This document shows, piece by piece, positions 18,771 through 27,872 of a DNA stretch of 64,000 nt. Within the stretch, counting starts at the first letter, position 1; each line of letters begins with the position of its first letter. Location of the stretch: positions 310,001 through 374,000 of the forward strand of contig NZ_NESN01000001.1 in NCBI RefSeq assembly GCF_003063455.1, read 5' to 3'. The DNA comes from Limnohabitans parvus II-B4. GTDB taxonomy: Bacteria > Pseudomonadota > Gammaproteobacteria > Burkholderiales > Burkholderiaceae_C. Under the pieces are notes generated by a model, which saw only the letters and a list, made by a program, of their open reading frames with translations, made no database searches and had not been told where the DNA came from. Position numbers and translations under genes: made by a program.

Positions 18771-20207
18771 TCAGGGCTGGATGGCGCTCAACTGGCCAAT
18801 GCGCTGCAAAATTTGTGCATGGGCCTTGATGTTTTGCCCAATGGATTGCGCGAGTCGCTGGCGAGCCGAAAAATAACGCTCGCTGGCGTCCAGCGCGTCC
18901 AACAAGGAGCCCAGACGACCAATGCGCAACTGCTCTGCCACGGCCTCCACCACGCTGCTGGCCGAGGCTTGCTCTTGCTGGGCCGTTTGCATGCGCAGCA
19001 CGGCCGACTGAAGCAAAGCGTGGTCACCCTCGATGGCTTGAGTCAGGCGCTGGCTTTCGTCGGTCACTTTCGCCTCACGAACGAGCATTTCGGATCGGGC
19101 TTGCTCTGCCTGAAAGTACTCCTTGCCCCCCAAGGATGTGGCCCAGTTGACGACCAACAAGGCACGCGTGTCGGTGTGCGGGCCGTTGGTACCTTGCACG
19201 TTTTTGCTGATGTCACGCTCCAGACTGAACCCCACCACGGGCAGGTATTTCGACATCTCGGCTTTGATGCGGGATTGCTGGAATTCGACATCGCTTTTCA
19301 GGGCGCGGATTTCCGGGTTTTGTTCCAAGGCCAAGGTTTGCAATTGCGCTGCGCTGGACGGGATGGCAGGAAACCGCGCCACATCGGGCAGGCGGATGGC
19401 TTGCGGTGTCAGACTGGTCAGGCGCGCCAGCTCAAGCGCGGCATTGCGGTAGCTGGCTTGTTGCTCGATGCGCACTTGCCGGGCATTGAGCACGCGTGTG
19501 CGTGCACGCTCCAGGTCTGCCGGGCTGGCGGCACCCACCGTGACCCGGGTTTCCAGGTAAGTCATGATGTTTTGCAACTGCGCCAGCTGGATGTTGGAAA
19601 AATCCAGCACCAGGCGAGCCGTGGCCACATCGACCGTAGAGCGAACCACCGACATGACCACGTTGTCATACGCCGATTGCAAACGGAAATGCGCCGACGC
19701 TTCGGCCTGGCGGCTGCCCGAGAACTCATTCAACAAGGTGGCGTTGAAAATCGGCTGCGTCAGGCGAACGGCATATTGTTTGTAGGTGTGTTTGCTCAAG
19801 GCCTCGTTGATCGTTTGCGACTGTTCCGGCCCGGTGGCATAGCGCAAAGACAAACTGGGCAACAAGTCAGCCCGGGCAATTTTTCGGCCCGACTGGGCGG
19901 TGGCGAGTTGCGCCCTGACTTGCTGCAACTGCGGGCTGATGTCGAGGGCCTGCTGAGTGAATTCGGGCAAATCGGTGGCGCTGTCTGGTGGAGGCAATGC
20001 CGCCGCATCTGTGTCGCCAATTTCAAATGCAGGCAAAGCCAGCACGTCGGTCTGGGTTAGATCAGAAAACCGCAAGGGTTTCTTGCCCGCATCGGTGCCT
20101 TGCGCCTGTACACCCTGCACAAAGAGTGCTGCGGCCGCCCAAACTGTCCATCGTGATGCATGGATAAGACGGTGCGCAATTTGCGGGTGGCTCAGGGTGA
20201 TTTTCAT
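18771..20207 (-). CDS. TolC-family outer-membrane channel of type I secretion
   Basis: This 478-aa protein has a signal peptide ending near VQAQ (residue 36) and the two long helical repeats typical of TolC (for example QALDISPQLQQVRAQLATAQ and a second half starting at QTLALEQNPEIRALKSDVEF). It would form the outer-membrane duct used by the ABC-HlyD pair. It is the first gene of the minus-strand operon; the MotB-like gene follows after 33 nt. I used ATG 20207, because the codon 9 nt upstream is TTG and no ribosome site favours it. Confidence 0.92.
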   Translation of the reverse strand: MKITLSHPQIAHRLIHASRWTVWAAAALFVQGVQAQGTDAGKKPLRFSDLTQTDVLALPAFEIGDTDAAALPPPDSATDLPEFTQQALDISPQLQQVRAQLATAQSGRKIARADLLPSLSLRYATGPEQSQTINEALSKHTYKQYAVRLTQPIFNATLLNEFSGSRQAEASAHFRLQSAYDNVVMSVVRSTVDVATARLVLDFSNIQLAQLQNIMTYLETRVTVGAASPADLERARTRVLNARQVRIEQQASYRNAALELARLTSLTPQAIRLPDVARFPAIPSSAAQLQTLALEQNPEIRALKSDVEFQQSRIKAEMSKYLPVVGFSLERDISKNVQGTNGPHTDTRALLVVNWATSLGGKEYFQAEQARSEMLVREAKVTDESQRLTQAIEGDHALLQSAVLRMQTAQQEQASASSVVEAVAEQLRIGRLGSLLDALDASERYFSARQRLAQSIGQNIKAHAQILQRIGQLSAIQP

Positions 20208-20240
20208 TTCTGGCAATTTTTAAACTTATTGCCTCAATTT

Positions 20241-20300
20241 TCTTACCTAATACCTCTTTAATGTCTTAAAAGTTCTTATAAGTCGATTATGTTTTCTTAA
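20241..20300 (-). promoter_or_regulatory. Leader of secretion operon with phased TAAGA half-sites
   Basis: In the AT-rich region before the TolC gene the minus-strand hexamer (A/T/G)TAAGA recurs at 20300-20295, 20279-20274, 20269-20264 and 20246-20241, spaced 21, 10 and 23 nt, close to whole helical turns. Such phasing is typical of OmpR-type regulator sites, and such a regulator is encoded in this operon. A -10-like CATAAT overlaps the region. The link is inference. Confidence 0.35.
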
Positions 20301-20500
20301 GTAGTTTTAAAGAAATGAAACCATCACGAAGGCAAGTTGAATCCAAAAAATCAAAATCAAATTAACTGGCAACAAATCAACAAATACAAAATATCGATTG
20401 GTGCTGTTTGGATTTTGAAAGGACGTTTCCAGCAAGCCATTGCAACTGTCCACGCAGCGGGGATGCACAGAAAAAGAAGATGGATGAAACGGGCAAGAAA

Positions 20501-20531
20501 AAGCCCCGCAAGTCAAAAACTTGCGGGGCTT
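20501..20531 (-). terminator. Rho-independent terminator after tRNA-Ser
   Basis: A 13-bp perfect stem (20501-20513 with 20519-20531) with a 5-nt loop is followed on the minus strand by a T-rich run. It lies directly after the tRNA-Ser gene and would end the lysC-tRNA-Ser transcript. It also separates this unit from the secretion operon leader; 20301-20500 between them shows no convincing gene. Confidence 0.85.
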
Positions 20532-20536
20532 GGTCT

Positions 20537-20629
20537 TGGCGGAAACGGAGGGATTCGAACCCTCGATGAGGCTCTACACCCCATACTCCCTTAGCAGGGG
20601 AGCACCTTCGGCCACTCGGTCACGTTTCC
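20537..20629 (-). tRNA. tRNA-Ser (anticodon GCT)
   Basis: This 93-nt type II tRNA has acceptor stem GGAAACG/CGTTTCC, discriminator G, encoded CCA (20539-20537), anticodon loop CTGCTAA giving GCT, a long variable arm and a GGTTCGAATCC T arm. It begins 18 nt after the lysC stop on the same strand, so the two are probably cotranscribed. Confidence 0.96.
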
Positions 20630-20647
20630 AGTGGGTCAAATTATAAC

Positions 20648-21910
20648 TTAGGCTTGATCCAGATCGAAGGCTTTGTGCAGTGCACGCACCGCCAATTCCA
20701 TGTATTTTTCATCGATCACGACCGAGGTCTTGATTTCAGAGGTGGAAATCATCTGGATGTTGATGCCCTCTTCGCTCAAGCTGCGGAACATCTTGCTGGC
20801 CACGCCCACATGGCTGCGCATGCCGATACCGACGATGGACACTTTGCAGATCTTGGCGTCGCCCGCCACTTCGGCCGCGCCCAGTGCAGGCAAGACTTTT
20901 TCCTTGAGCAAATCAATGGTCTTGGCGTAATCGTTGCGGTGCACGGTGAAACTGAAGTCGGTCTTGCCGTCTTTGCTCAGGTTCTGGATGATCACATCGA
21001 CTTCGATGTTGGCATCGGCCACAGCGCCCAAGATTTGGTAGGCGATACCGGGCTTGTCGGGCACGCCCAACACAGAGATTTTGGCTTCGTCGCGGTTGAA
21101 TGCGATGCCGGAAACGACGGCTTGTTCCATTTGTTCGTCTTCCTCAAAAGTGATCAGGGTGCCGGATGCGGCTTCTTCGTTGATGTCGATGTCCCAGGGC
21201 GTGAAGCTCGACAGCACACGCATGGGCACTTTGTATTTGCCCGCGAATTCGACCGAGCGGATTTGCAAAACCTTGGAGCCCATCGATGCCATTTCAAGCA
21301 TCTCTTCGAAACTCACGGTCTGCAGGCGACGTGCTTCGGGCACCACACGGGGGTCGGTGGTGTAAACGCCGTCCACGTCGGTGTAGATCAGGCATTCGTC
21401 GGCTTTGAGGGCTGCTGCCACGGCCACGGCCGAGGTGTCAGAGCCGCCACGGCCGAGCGTGGTGATGTTGCCGTTGTCGTCCACACCCTGAAAGCCCGTG
21501 ATGATGACCACTTTGCCAGCATTCAAATCGCCCATAACGCGGGCGTCATCGATCGACTCGATGCGGGCCTTGGTGAAAGCGCTGTTGGTCTTGATGGCCA
21601 CTTGCCAACCAGCATAACTGACCGAAGGCTGGCCTTCGGATTGCAGGGCAATGGCCAGCAAGGCCGACGATGCTTGCTCGCCTGTGGAGGCCAGCATGTC
21701 GAGTTCGCGGCTGTAGGCATCGCCGGGTTTGGCGGGGGCCAGCTCTTTGGCCAAGCCAAGCAAGCGGTTGGTCTCGCCGCTCATGGCGCTGGGGACCACC
21801 ACGATCTGGTGGCCAGCGCGCGCCCATTTGGCCACGCGCTTGGCGACATTGCGAATGCGCTCGGTCGAGCCCATCGAGGTGCCGCCGTATTTGTGAACGA
21901 TCAAAGCCAT
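20648..21910 (-). CDS. lysC: Aspartate kinase
   Basis: This 420-aa enzyme phosphorylates aspartate, the first step to lysine, threonine, methionine and diaminopimelate. The N-terminal kinase domain carries KYGGTSMG (residues 7-14) and GRGGSDTSAVA; the C-terminal third has two ACT regulatory domains (about 265-410), as in lysine/threonine-inhibited enzymes. ATG 21910 (MALIVHKYGG) was chosen; a longer in-frame extension to 22006 has no similarity I recognise. It is followed by tRNA-Ser and a terminator, and preceded by about 470 bp without genes. Confidence 0.96.
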   Translation of the reverse strand: MALIVHKYGGTSMGSTERIRNVAKRVAKWARAGHQIVVVPSAMSGETNRLLGLAKELAPAKPGDAYSRELDMLASTGEQASSALLAIALQSEGQPSVSYAGWQVAIKTNSAFTKARIESIDDARVMGDLNAGKVVIITGFQGVDDNGNITTLGRGGSDTSAVAVAAALKADECLIYTDVDGVYTTDPRVVPEARRLQTVSFEEMLEMASMGSKVLQIRSVEFAGKYKVPMRVLSSFTPWDIDINEEAASGTLITFEEDEQMEQAVVSGIAFNRDEAKISVLGVPDKPGIAYQILGAVADANIEVDVIIQNLSKDGKTDFSFTVHRNDYAKTIDLLKEKVLPALGAAEVAGDAKICKVSIVGIGMRSHVGVASKMFRSLSEEGINIQMISTSEIKTSVVIDEKYMELAVRALHKAFDLDQA

Positions 21911-22382
21911 GTGTAGTTCTGAAAAGAAGGAGAAAGCAGGCGCTGGTTTCAAAAAAGCAAGTGAAGCCCGCACTGCCAACGTTAAAAGGGGGTTTGGCCC
22001 CGGCAAAGCCCTTCAATTGTACCAACCGGGCTGACGCCTTCATGACCCGACAAGCCAAGCTGGTCACACCTGCGCAGACGCGTACCCGTCACTGCAGAAG
22101 TCATGGACCCCCGATCGAGTCGGGGGTGACAAATTCAGGGGTCGGGGGTGACAAATTCGGGCGTCAGGGGGTGACAAATTCGGGCGTCAGGGGGTGACAA
22201 ATTCGGGGGTCAAAGGCAACAAATACAGCCGTTAGGGGGTGACAAAACGACCTGTCATACCTGCGCATGCGGGTATCCATCCCAGCCAAAGGCACGGGTG
22301 TCCGATCGAGACGAAGCGACAAACCGCCCTTGTCATACCCGCGCATGCGGGTATCCATGACCGACGAAGGTATGGCCCACGA
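21911..22382. other. Gene-free stretch between tilS and lysC, rich in repeats
   Basis: Positions 21911-22080 form the presumed lysC leader, with no clear hairpin or promoter that I can defend. From about 22098 onward the sequence is built of short tandem and dispersed repeats, listed separately. Confidence 0.7.
22121..22257. repeat. Tandem 22-23 bp repeat, about six copies
   Basis: Units beginning with GGGGGTGACAAATTC start at 22122, 22144, 22167 and 22190, then a degenerate copy near 22212 and another at 22235 (ending in GACAAAACG). The core is also found just upstream at the end of a half copy of the dispersed element (22098-22135). This looks like local slippage expansion of the right end of that element. 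There are no spacers, so it is not a CRISPR array. Confidence 0.85.
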
Positions 22383-22402
22383 TCAAGTCGAGTGTGACAA
22401 AC
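22254..22402. repeat. Two direct copies of a ~75-bp dispersed repeat element
   Basis: Units start at 22254 and 22332, 78 bp apart. Each starts with a GTCATACC..GCGCATGCGGGTATCCAT palindrome (stem TACCCGC/GCGGGTA around GCAT) and ends with a CGATCRAG...GACAAA block. A half copy lies at 22098-22135. The second copy overlaps the last codons and stop of tilS. Similar small palindromic intergenic elements are widespread in betaproteobacteria (general knowledge, not searched). Confidence 0.75.
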
Positions 22403-23324
22403 AGGCCCCGTCCCGCCGGACAAAGCCCTGGCCCACCTTCAAGTGCAAGCGATGACCTCGGGTGGTGCAAGCGGCCACTTGGTCGAGCAGTTCATGGAGC
22501 TGGGCGGTGCTGGGCGTGGTGGCGTGGTGCAGCCGCAACCAATGCCGCAGCACCAAAGCCTGGCGAGCGCGACTGAGCGACTGCAAGGCGGCAATGCTCG
22601 GCGGCACGCCGATGCGCAACAGGTCTTCAGCGGCGACCTCATTCAGGACCTCTTGCGCTTGCGCGGCATGGGCAGCGCTGCGGGCAAAGGTCTCGCGAAA
22701 AGCGGGCAGCGCCTCAGCCAAGGCGGGCAGTACACGAGCGCGAATGCGGTTGCGGGTGAACTTTTCATCGGTGTTGGTCGGGTCTTCAACCCAGCTTTGG
22801 CCCTGACTTTGCAGCCACTCACGCAAGGCTGCACCCGGCACCGCCAGCCATGGGCGGTGCCAGTTCAGGCCCTGCCGCTGCCATTGGGAGGGCATGCTGG
22901 CCAAACCGGGCAGACCTGCACCACGCGACAAGGCGATGAGCAACGTCTCCACTTGGTCGTCGGCGTGCTGGGCCAGCGCCACGTCTTGCACCTCGGGCCA
23001 TTCGGTGTGCACCGCTTCGGCCAGCGCCTGGTAACGGGCTTTGCGAGCAGCGTCTTCAGGGCTTTGGCCCGGCGCATGGCCCGCCTGCACGCGGCGCACG
23101 GCCAGTGGCACACCCAGTTGCAAACACAGCGCACGGCCATGCGCTTCAAAATCATCGGCGGCCGCTTGCAAGCCGTGGTGGATGTGCACCGCCCTCACCT
23201 GCCCTGGCCAACGGCGGGCGCAGGCCAGCAACAAAGCGGTCGAGTCGGCTCCGCCGCTCAAGGCCACTGCAAAAGGAAGGCCCGGGCTGAAATCAGCCAG
23301 GGCCTGTTCGAGGGATTGCGCCAT
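22383..23324 (-). CDS. tilS: tRNA(Ile)-lysidine synthase
   Basis: This 313-aa enzyme modifies C34 of tRNA-Ile(CAU) to lysidine so that it reads AUA. The N-terminal PP-loop ATPase motif SGGADST is at residues 24-30, with conserved HHGL and RNRIRARVLP segments further on. It is near the short end of the family: the C-terminal substrate-binding domains are reduced. The last six or so codons and the stop lie inside a dispersed repeat, so the C-terminus may have been altered by that insertion. AccA follows upstream with a 29-nt gap. Confidence 0.93.
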   Translation of the reverse strand: MAQSLEQALADFSPGLPFAVALSGGADSTALLLACARRWPGQVRAVHIHHGLQAAADDFEAHGRALCLQLGVPLAVRRVQAGHAPGQSPEDAARKARYQALAEAVHTEWPEVQDVALAQHADDQVETLLIALSRGAGLPGLASMPSQWQRQGLNWHRPWLAVPGAALREWLQSQGQSWVEDPTNTDEKFTRNRIRARVLPALAEALPAFRETFARSAAHAAQAQEVLNEVAAEDLLRIGVPPSIAALQSLSRARQALVLRHWLRLHHATTPSTAQLHELLDQVAACTTRGHRLHLKVGQGFVRRDGACLSHST

Positions 23325-23353
23325 GTGTGAAGCCCGAAGGCTCGGCCCAGCGT

Positions 23354-24328
23354 TTACTTGCCCGCTTTGGTGTCGGTGAAGCGGCCGTAGCTGTTCAGGC
23401 GCTCGTAGCGGCGCTCCAGCAACTCTTTGGGCTTGAGGTCGGCCACTTGGCGCCAGGCATCGCCCAAGGCGCGCTTGAGGAAGGACACCATTTGCTCCGG
23501 GTCCCGATGGGCACCGCCCACGGGTTCGTTGACGATCTTGTCGATCAGGTTCAGTGCCTTCAGGCGGTGCGCGGTGATGCCCAGGGCCTCGGCCGCCACT
23601 TCGGCTTTGTCACTGGTTTTCCACAAAATGGACGCACAGCCTTCGGGGCTGATGACCGAATACACCGAGTACTGGAGCATCAACACCTGGTCGGCCACCG
23701 AAATGGCCAGCGCGCCACCGGAGCCGCCCTCGCCAATGATGGTGGTGATGATCGGCACTTCCAGCTGGGCCATCTCGAAGATGTTGCGGCCAATGGCTTC
23801 GGACTGGCCGCGCTCTTCGGCGTCGATGCCGGGGTAAGCGCCAGGCGTATCCACAAAAGTGAACACGGGCAGCTTGAACTTTTCGGCGGTCTTCATGAGA
23901 CGCAGCGCTTTGCGGTAGCCCTCGGGCTTGCTCATGCCGAAGTTGCGCAAGGTGCGCTCTTTGGTGTCACGCCCTTTTTGCTGGCCCAGCACCATGCAGG
24001 CCTGCCCATTGAAGCGGGCCAAGCCGCCCACGATGGACAAATCGTCGGCAAAGTGGCGGTCACCGTGCATCTCGACAAAGTCGGTAAAGATGCCGTTGAT
24101 GTAGTCCAGCGTGTAAGGACGCTCAGGGTGACGCGAGATTTTGGTGACCTGCCAGGGGGTCAGGTCGCTGTAAATGTCTTTGGTCAGTTGCTGGCTTTTC
24201 TTGCTCAGCTGTTCGATTTCGAGGGTGATGTCCACCGCCGACTCGGATTGCACGTAGCGCAATTCTTCGATCTTGGCTTCGAGTTCGGCAACAGGTTGCT
24301 CAAAGTCGAGAAATGTTTTTTTGGCCAA
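23354..24328 (-). CDS. accA: Acetyl-CoA carboxylase carboxyltransferase subunit alpha
   Basis: This 324-aa protein, with AccD, transfers the carboxyl group from biotin to acetyl-CoA to make malonyl-CoA for fatty acid synthesis. It is full length, with the usual N-terminal helical region ([18 protein letters not shown]) and the crotonase-fold body ([39 protein letters not shown]). The start is TTG at 24328, backed by a strong GAGGAG site 6-8 nt upstream and by the family N-terminus beginning at this point. Confidence 0.97.
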   Translation of the reverse strand: MAKKTFLDFEQPVAELEAKIEELRYVQSESAVDITLEIEQLSKKSQQLTKDIYSDLTPWQVTKISRHPERPYTLDYINGIFTDFVEMHGDRHFADDLSIVGGLARFNGQACMVLGQQKGRDTKERTLRNFGMSKPEGYRKALRLMKTAEKFKLPVFTFVDTPGAYPGIDAEERGQSEAIGRNIFEMAQLEVPIITTIIGEGGSGGALAISVADQVLMLQYSVYSVISPEGCASILWKTSDKAEVAAEALGITAHRLKALNLIDKIVNEPVGGAHRDPEQMVSFLKRALGDAWRQVADLKPKELLERRYERLNSYGRFTDTKAGK

Positions 24329-24373
24329 GTTTTACTCCTCTGTTCATGTTCGGGTGGACGCCTCGTCCAGCCC

Positions 24374-25024
24374 TCAATACGCCACGGGCACGGGGTCCAG
24401 CGAGCGCCAAATATACCAAGTTGCCACGGTCGAATAAGGACTCCAGGCCTGGGCCACCTCGCGAGCGTCGCTGCGGCTGACCGGTTCGCCCGAAAAATAG
24501 TTGCGGCTGATGCCGTTGATCAGGCCCACATCGTCCAGCGGCAGCACATTGGGCCGCATGAGGTGAAAGATGAGAAACATCTCGGCCGTCCAGCGGCCGA
24601 TGCCCCGAATGGCCACCAACTCGTCAATGATGGCTTCATCGTCCATCTCTTGCCAGGCCTTGACGTGCACCGTGCCCGAGCTGAAATGCATGGCCAAGTC
24701 CACCAAATATTCGACCTTGCGGGCCGACAAACCGGCCGCCCGCATGTCGTCCACCTTGAGCTTGAGCACGCCAGCAGGCGTGAGGCGCTTGGTCAAGACC
24801 GAAAAACGGTCCCAGACCGATTGGGCCGCTTTGACCGAAATTTGCTGGCCCACGATGGAACGCGCCAAGGTCACGAACGCATCGCCCCGGGTTTCCAGAA
24901 TGGCATCGCCAAACTGGGGGATGAGCTTTTTCATGACCCGGTCTTTTTTGGCCAAGTGCGCGCAAGCCTCTGCCCAATAAGCGGGCGTGACGGGCGTCAC
25001 AGCGGGAATCACGGCCACGGTCAC
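24374..25024 (-). CDS. DNA-3-methyladenine glycosylase, HhH-GPD (AlkA) family
   Basis: This 216-aa base-excision repair enzyme removes alkylated bases. The HhH-GPD signature is present: the hairpin [14 protein letters not shown] and, shortly after, the catalytic Asp in LPLDDVGL. It lacks the N-terminal beta domain of E. coli AlkA, like the short AlkA-type enzymes. I chose GTG 25024: it overlaps the cysS stop (GTGA) and has GGAGG 7 nt upstream, better than an ATG at 25039 further inside cysS. Translation is coupled to cysS. Confidence 0.88.
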   Translation of the reverse strand: MTVAVIPAVTPVTPAYWAEACAHLAKKDRVMKKLIPQFGDAILETRGDAFVTLARSIVGQQISVKAAQSVWDRFSVLTKRLTPAGVLKLKVDDMRAAGLSARKVEYLVDLAMHFSSGTVHVKAWQEMDDEAIIDELVAIRGIGRWTAEMFLIFHLMRPNVLPLDDVGLINGISRNYFSGEPVSRSDAREVAQAWSPYSTVATWYIWRSLDPVPVAY

Positions 25025-26397
25025 TGCGCAGCCTCCCACGTTGTGCCGGTGGCGGCGTCTTTGAGCACAATGCCTTGGGCCAACAAGTCGTTGCGAATGC
25101 GATCGGCCTCGGCAAAGTTTTTGGCCTTTTTAGCCTCTGCGCGGGCTTGAATTTGCGCCTGAATGGCCGCTTCGTCGAGCCCGGCACCCGCTTGCAGGTA
25201 CACCGTTGGGTCGGTTTGCAGCAAACCCAGCAAGCCGCCCAAACTTTTCAGCAAGCCCGAACGCTCGGCCGAGCCGCTGCGGTTGACTTCGCTGGCCAGC
25301 TCAAACAACACAGCCACCGCTTCGGGCGTGCCAAAGTCTTCGTCCATGGCCGCTTTGAAGCGGGCTGCCAAGGGGGCGGTCCAATCGATTTTTACATCTG
25401 CTGGCGGCACGGTTTGCAGCGCGGTGTACAGGCGTTTGAGCGCGCCTTTGGCGTCGTTCAGGTGCACATCGCTGTAATTGAGCGAGCTGCGGTAGTGGCT
25501 GCGCACGATGAAAAAGCGCACCGTTTCGGCGTCGAACTCTTTGAGCACATCGCGGATGGTGAAAAAGTTGCCCAGGCTCTTGGACATCTTCTCGTTGTCC
25601 ACATTGATGAAGCCGTTGTGCATCCAAAAGCGCGCCAGAGGCTGGCCGTTAGCGCCTTCGCTTTGGGCGATTTCGTTTTCGTGGTGCGGAAACTGCAAGT
25701 CAGCCCCACCGCCGTGGATGTCGAAGGTCTGGCCCAGCAGCTCGCAGGCCATGGCCGAGCACTCGATGTGCCAGCCGGGGCGGCCTGCACCAAATGGGCT
25801 GGCCCATTTGACGTCTTCCGGTTCGGTGGACTTGGCGCTCTTCCAGAGCACAAAGTCCAGCGGGTCGTTCTTGTCGGCTTCCACCGCCACGCGCTCGCCA
25901 GCATTCAGCTCATCGAGCGACTTGCCCGACAACTTGCCGTAACCGGCAAACTTGCGCACGGAATAGTTCACATCGCCGTTGCCAGCGCGGTAAGCCAGGC
26001 CTTTTTGCTCCAACGTGCCGATCATGCTCAGCATTTGGGGCACATAGTCGGTTGCGCGGGGTTCGTGCTGGGGGCGCTCGATGCCCAAGGCATCGGCATC
26101 CTGGTGCAGCGCGTCGATCATGCGGTCGGTCAGGCTGCGGATGGTTTCGCCGTTTTCGAGCGCGCGCTTGATGATCTTGTCGTCGATGTCGGTGACGTTG
26201 CGGACATAAGTCACTTGGTAACCACTGGCCTTGAGCCAGCGCTGCACGACGTCAAAAGCAATCATGGAACGGGCATGGCCCAAATGACACAGGTCATACA
26301 CCGTCATACCGCACACGTACATGCGCACATGCCCGGGCTCGGCAGGCGAAAAGTCGGAAACAGCACGGCTCAACGTGTTGAAAATGCGCAGACTCAT
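25021..26397 (-). CDS. cysS: Cysteinyl-tRNA synthetase
   Basis: This 458-aa class I synthetase charges tRNA-Cys. It shows the zinc-ligand region [10 protein letters not shown], the HIGH-type motif HLGHAR, the WHIECSAM segment with further zinc ligands, and KMSKSLGN near residue 270. The length is typical. It is first in a minus-strand pair with the downstream glycosylase gene. Its divergent neighbour is the TPR gene, with about 240 bp between them. Confidence 0.97.
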   Translation of the reverse strand: MSLRIFNTLSRAVSDFSPAEPGHVRMYVCGMTVYDLCHLGHARSMIAFDVVQRWLKASGYQVTYVRNVTDIDDKIIKRALENGETIRSLTDRMIDALHQDADALGIERPQHEPRATDYVPQMLSMIGTLEQKGLAYRAGNGDVNYSVRKFAGYGKLSGKSLDELNAGERVAVEADKNDPLDFVLWKSAKSTEPEDVKWASPFGAGRPGWHIECSAMACELLGQTFDIHGGGADLQFPHHENEIAQSEGANGQPLARFWMHNGFINVDNEKMSKSLGNFFTIRDVLKEFDAETVRFFIVRSHYRSSLNYSDVHLNDAKGALKRLYTALQTVPPADVKIDWTAPLAARFKAAMDEDFGTPEAVAVLFELASEVNRSGSAERSGLLKSLGGLLGLLQTDPTVYLQAGAGLDEAAIQAQIQARAEAKKAKNFAEADRIRNDLLAQGIVLKDAATGTTWEAAQ

Positions 26398-26637
26398 GTC
26401 AAATCAAAGAAATTTCGGAACACAAAAAACCTACAAGGCAAAGCCCAGCTCGGGTTCTGGACAGGCAAGAGGAAAGCGGGAGATTCAGCTTAAAAGCGAC
26501 TGCCGTACACGTGGGCAGCAGGTCTCGCAGGCAGCGTTGCGGCCACATGGCCTCCGCTACAATGACCGTCCAGTATATCCCCGTCAGGGGCCCCGCTCCC
26601 AGTTCTTGGCAGCCCAGATTTGATACTTTTGGCGCGC

Positions 26638-27150
26638 ATGCACTCACTCTTCACACTCGTCCTGTCTTGTCTTTTGCTGGCTTTCAGTGTGGTCGCCAAA
26701 GCGGACACCTACAGCGATGTGAACCGCCTGGTCAACACCCAGCAATGGGCCAAAGCCCAGACCCAGGCCGAAGAACACCTGAAAACGAAACCCACCGACC
26801 CGCAGATGCGTTTGCTGCTCAGCCGCATTCAGGACGGACAAGGGCAGACCGCAGCCGCCATGGAAACCTTGCAGGCCTTGACCCGGTCATTCCCGGAATT
26901 ACCCGAACCCCACAACAACCTGGCCGCCTTGCTGGCCCGCCAAAACCGGTACGCCGAAGCCCTGGACGCCTTGCAAGCGGCCGTGCGTGCCCGCCCGGAT
27001 TACGCCACCGCACTGGAAAACCTGGGCGACGTTTACATCGCGCTGGCCATTGAGGCCTACCAAAACGCCAGCAAAGCCCTGCCATCGCAGCCCCGTGCGG
27101 CCAGCAAACGCCAGGCGGCTGAGCAGCTCTTGAAGTCTTCGGCGCCTTAA
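26638..27150 (+). CDS. Exported tetratricopeptide-repeat protein
   Basis: This 170-aa protein has a signal peptide (MHSLFTLVLSCLLLAFSVVAKADT, cleavage near 23), then about three TPR units, including the pair around EPHNNLAALLARQNRYAEAL and ATALENLGDVYIALAIEAYQ. TPR proteins of this type act as periplasmic scaffolds; the partner is unknown. ATG 26638 is preferred over an in-frame codon 18 nt upstream because it begins the signal peptide. It precedes the cyclophilin genes on the same strand by 28 nt. Confidence 0.85.
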   Translation: MHSLFTLVLSCLLLAFSVVAKADTYSDVNRLVNTQQWAKAQTQAEEHLKTKPTDPQMRLLLSRIQDGQGQTAAAMETLQALTRSFPELPEPHNNLAALLARQNRYAEALDALQAAVRARPDYATALENLGDVYIALAIEAYQNASKALPSQPRAASKRQAAEQLLKSSAP

Positions 27151-27178
27151 AGCGCCCAGCGCCTGTTGAAAGGACACC

Positions 27179-27868
27179 ATGAACCGTTTTCGTTTTTTGA
27201 CCTCTTTCGCTTTGTCGATCGTCCTGCCCTTGGCCATGGGCCTGCCCACAGCCAGCCAGGCCCAAACCAACGGTGTGAGCAAAGTGCGCATCAGCACCAC
27301 CATGGGTGACATCGAAGCCGAGTTGTACGCTGACAAGGCCCCCAAAACTGTGGCCAATTTCTTGCAATACGTGAACGACAAACACTACGACGGCACCATC
27401 TTTCACCGCGTGATTGCGGGCTTCATGGTGCAAGGCGGGGGCTTCGATGCCCAATACAAAGAGAAGAAAACCCGTGCGCCCGTGCAGCACGAAGGCCGCC
27501 AATCTCTGGCCACAGGCCTGAAAAACACCACCGGCACCTTGGCCATGGCCCGAACCAACGACCCGCAATCGGCCACAGCGCAGTTCTTCATCAACGTGGT
27601 GGACAACGCGTTTTTGGACCCCACGCCCATTCCGGATGGTGATCCCGTTGCGAAATTTGAATACCAAGGCCGTGTTTACGAAAAAGTGGCACGCGCCCAA
27701 CTGCTGAACGCACCCCAGCTGTTCGGCTACACCGTTTTTGGCAAAGTCACGTCCGGCATGGACGTGGTCCAAAAAATCCGCAACACGCCCACAGGCGCAG
27801 GCGGCCCCTTCCCGACCGATGTTCCACGGACGCCGGTCGTTATCCAATCCATCACTTTGTTGAAGTAA
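27179..27868 (+). CDS. Periplasmic cyclophilin-type peptidyl-prolyl isomerase
   Basis: This 229-aa isomerase catalyses proline cis-trans isomerisation during folding of exported proteins. A signal peptide ends near SQA (residue 28), followed by a full cyclophilin domain with [32 protein letters not shown] and a C-terminal FGKV segment. An insertion around 145-180 ([18 protein letters not shown]) enlarges the domain. It is 4 nt from the cytoplasmic paralogue, suggesting a tandem duplication with separate targeting. GAAAGGA precedes the start. Confidence 0.95.
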   Translation: MNRFRFLTSFALSIVLPLAMGLPTASQAQTNGVSKVRISTTMGDIEAELYADKAPKTVANFLQYVNDKHYDGTIFHRVIAGFMVQGGGFDAQYKEKKTRAPVQHEGRQSLATGLKNTTGTLAMARTNDPQSATAQFFINVVDNAFLDPTPIPDGDPVAKFEYQGRVYEKVARAQLLNAPQLFGYTVFGKVTSGMDVVQKIRNTPTGAGGPFPTDVPRTPVVIQSITLLK

Positions 27869-27872
27869 CACC

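Noticed and set aside
20307..20516. Minus-strand 69-codon frame in the tolC-tRNA gap
   Set aside because: It covers the terminator stem and has no ribosome site or recognisable similarity.
20337..20594. Plus-strand frame ending in NGGIRTLDEALHPILP
   Set aside because: It is the translated complement of tRNA-Ser.
22121..22257. CRISPR array
   Set aside because: The 22-23 bp units are directly adjacent without unique spacers, and no cas gene is in the window.
23327..25150. Plus-strand open frame of 607 codons
   Set aside because: It lies antisense across accA and the glycosylase gene, which have clear family motifs.
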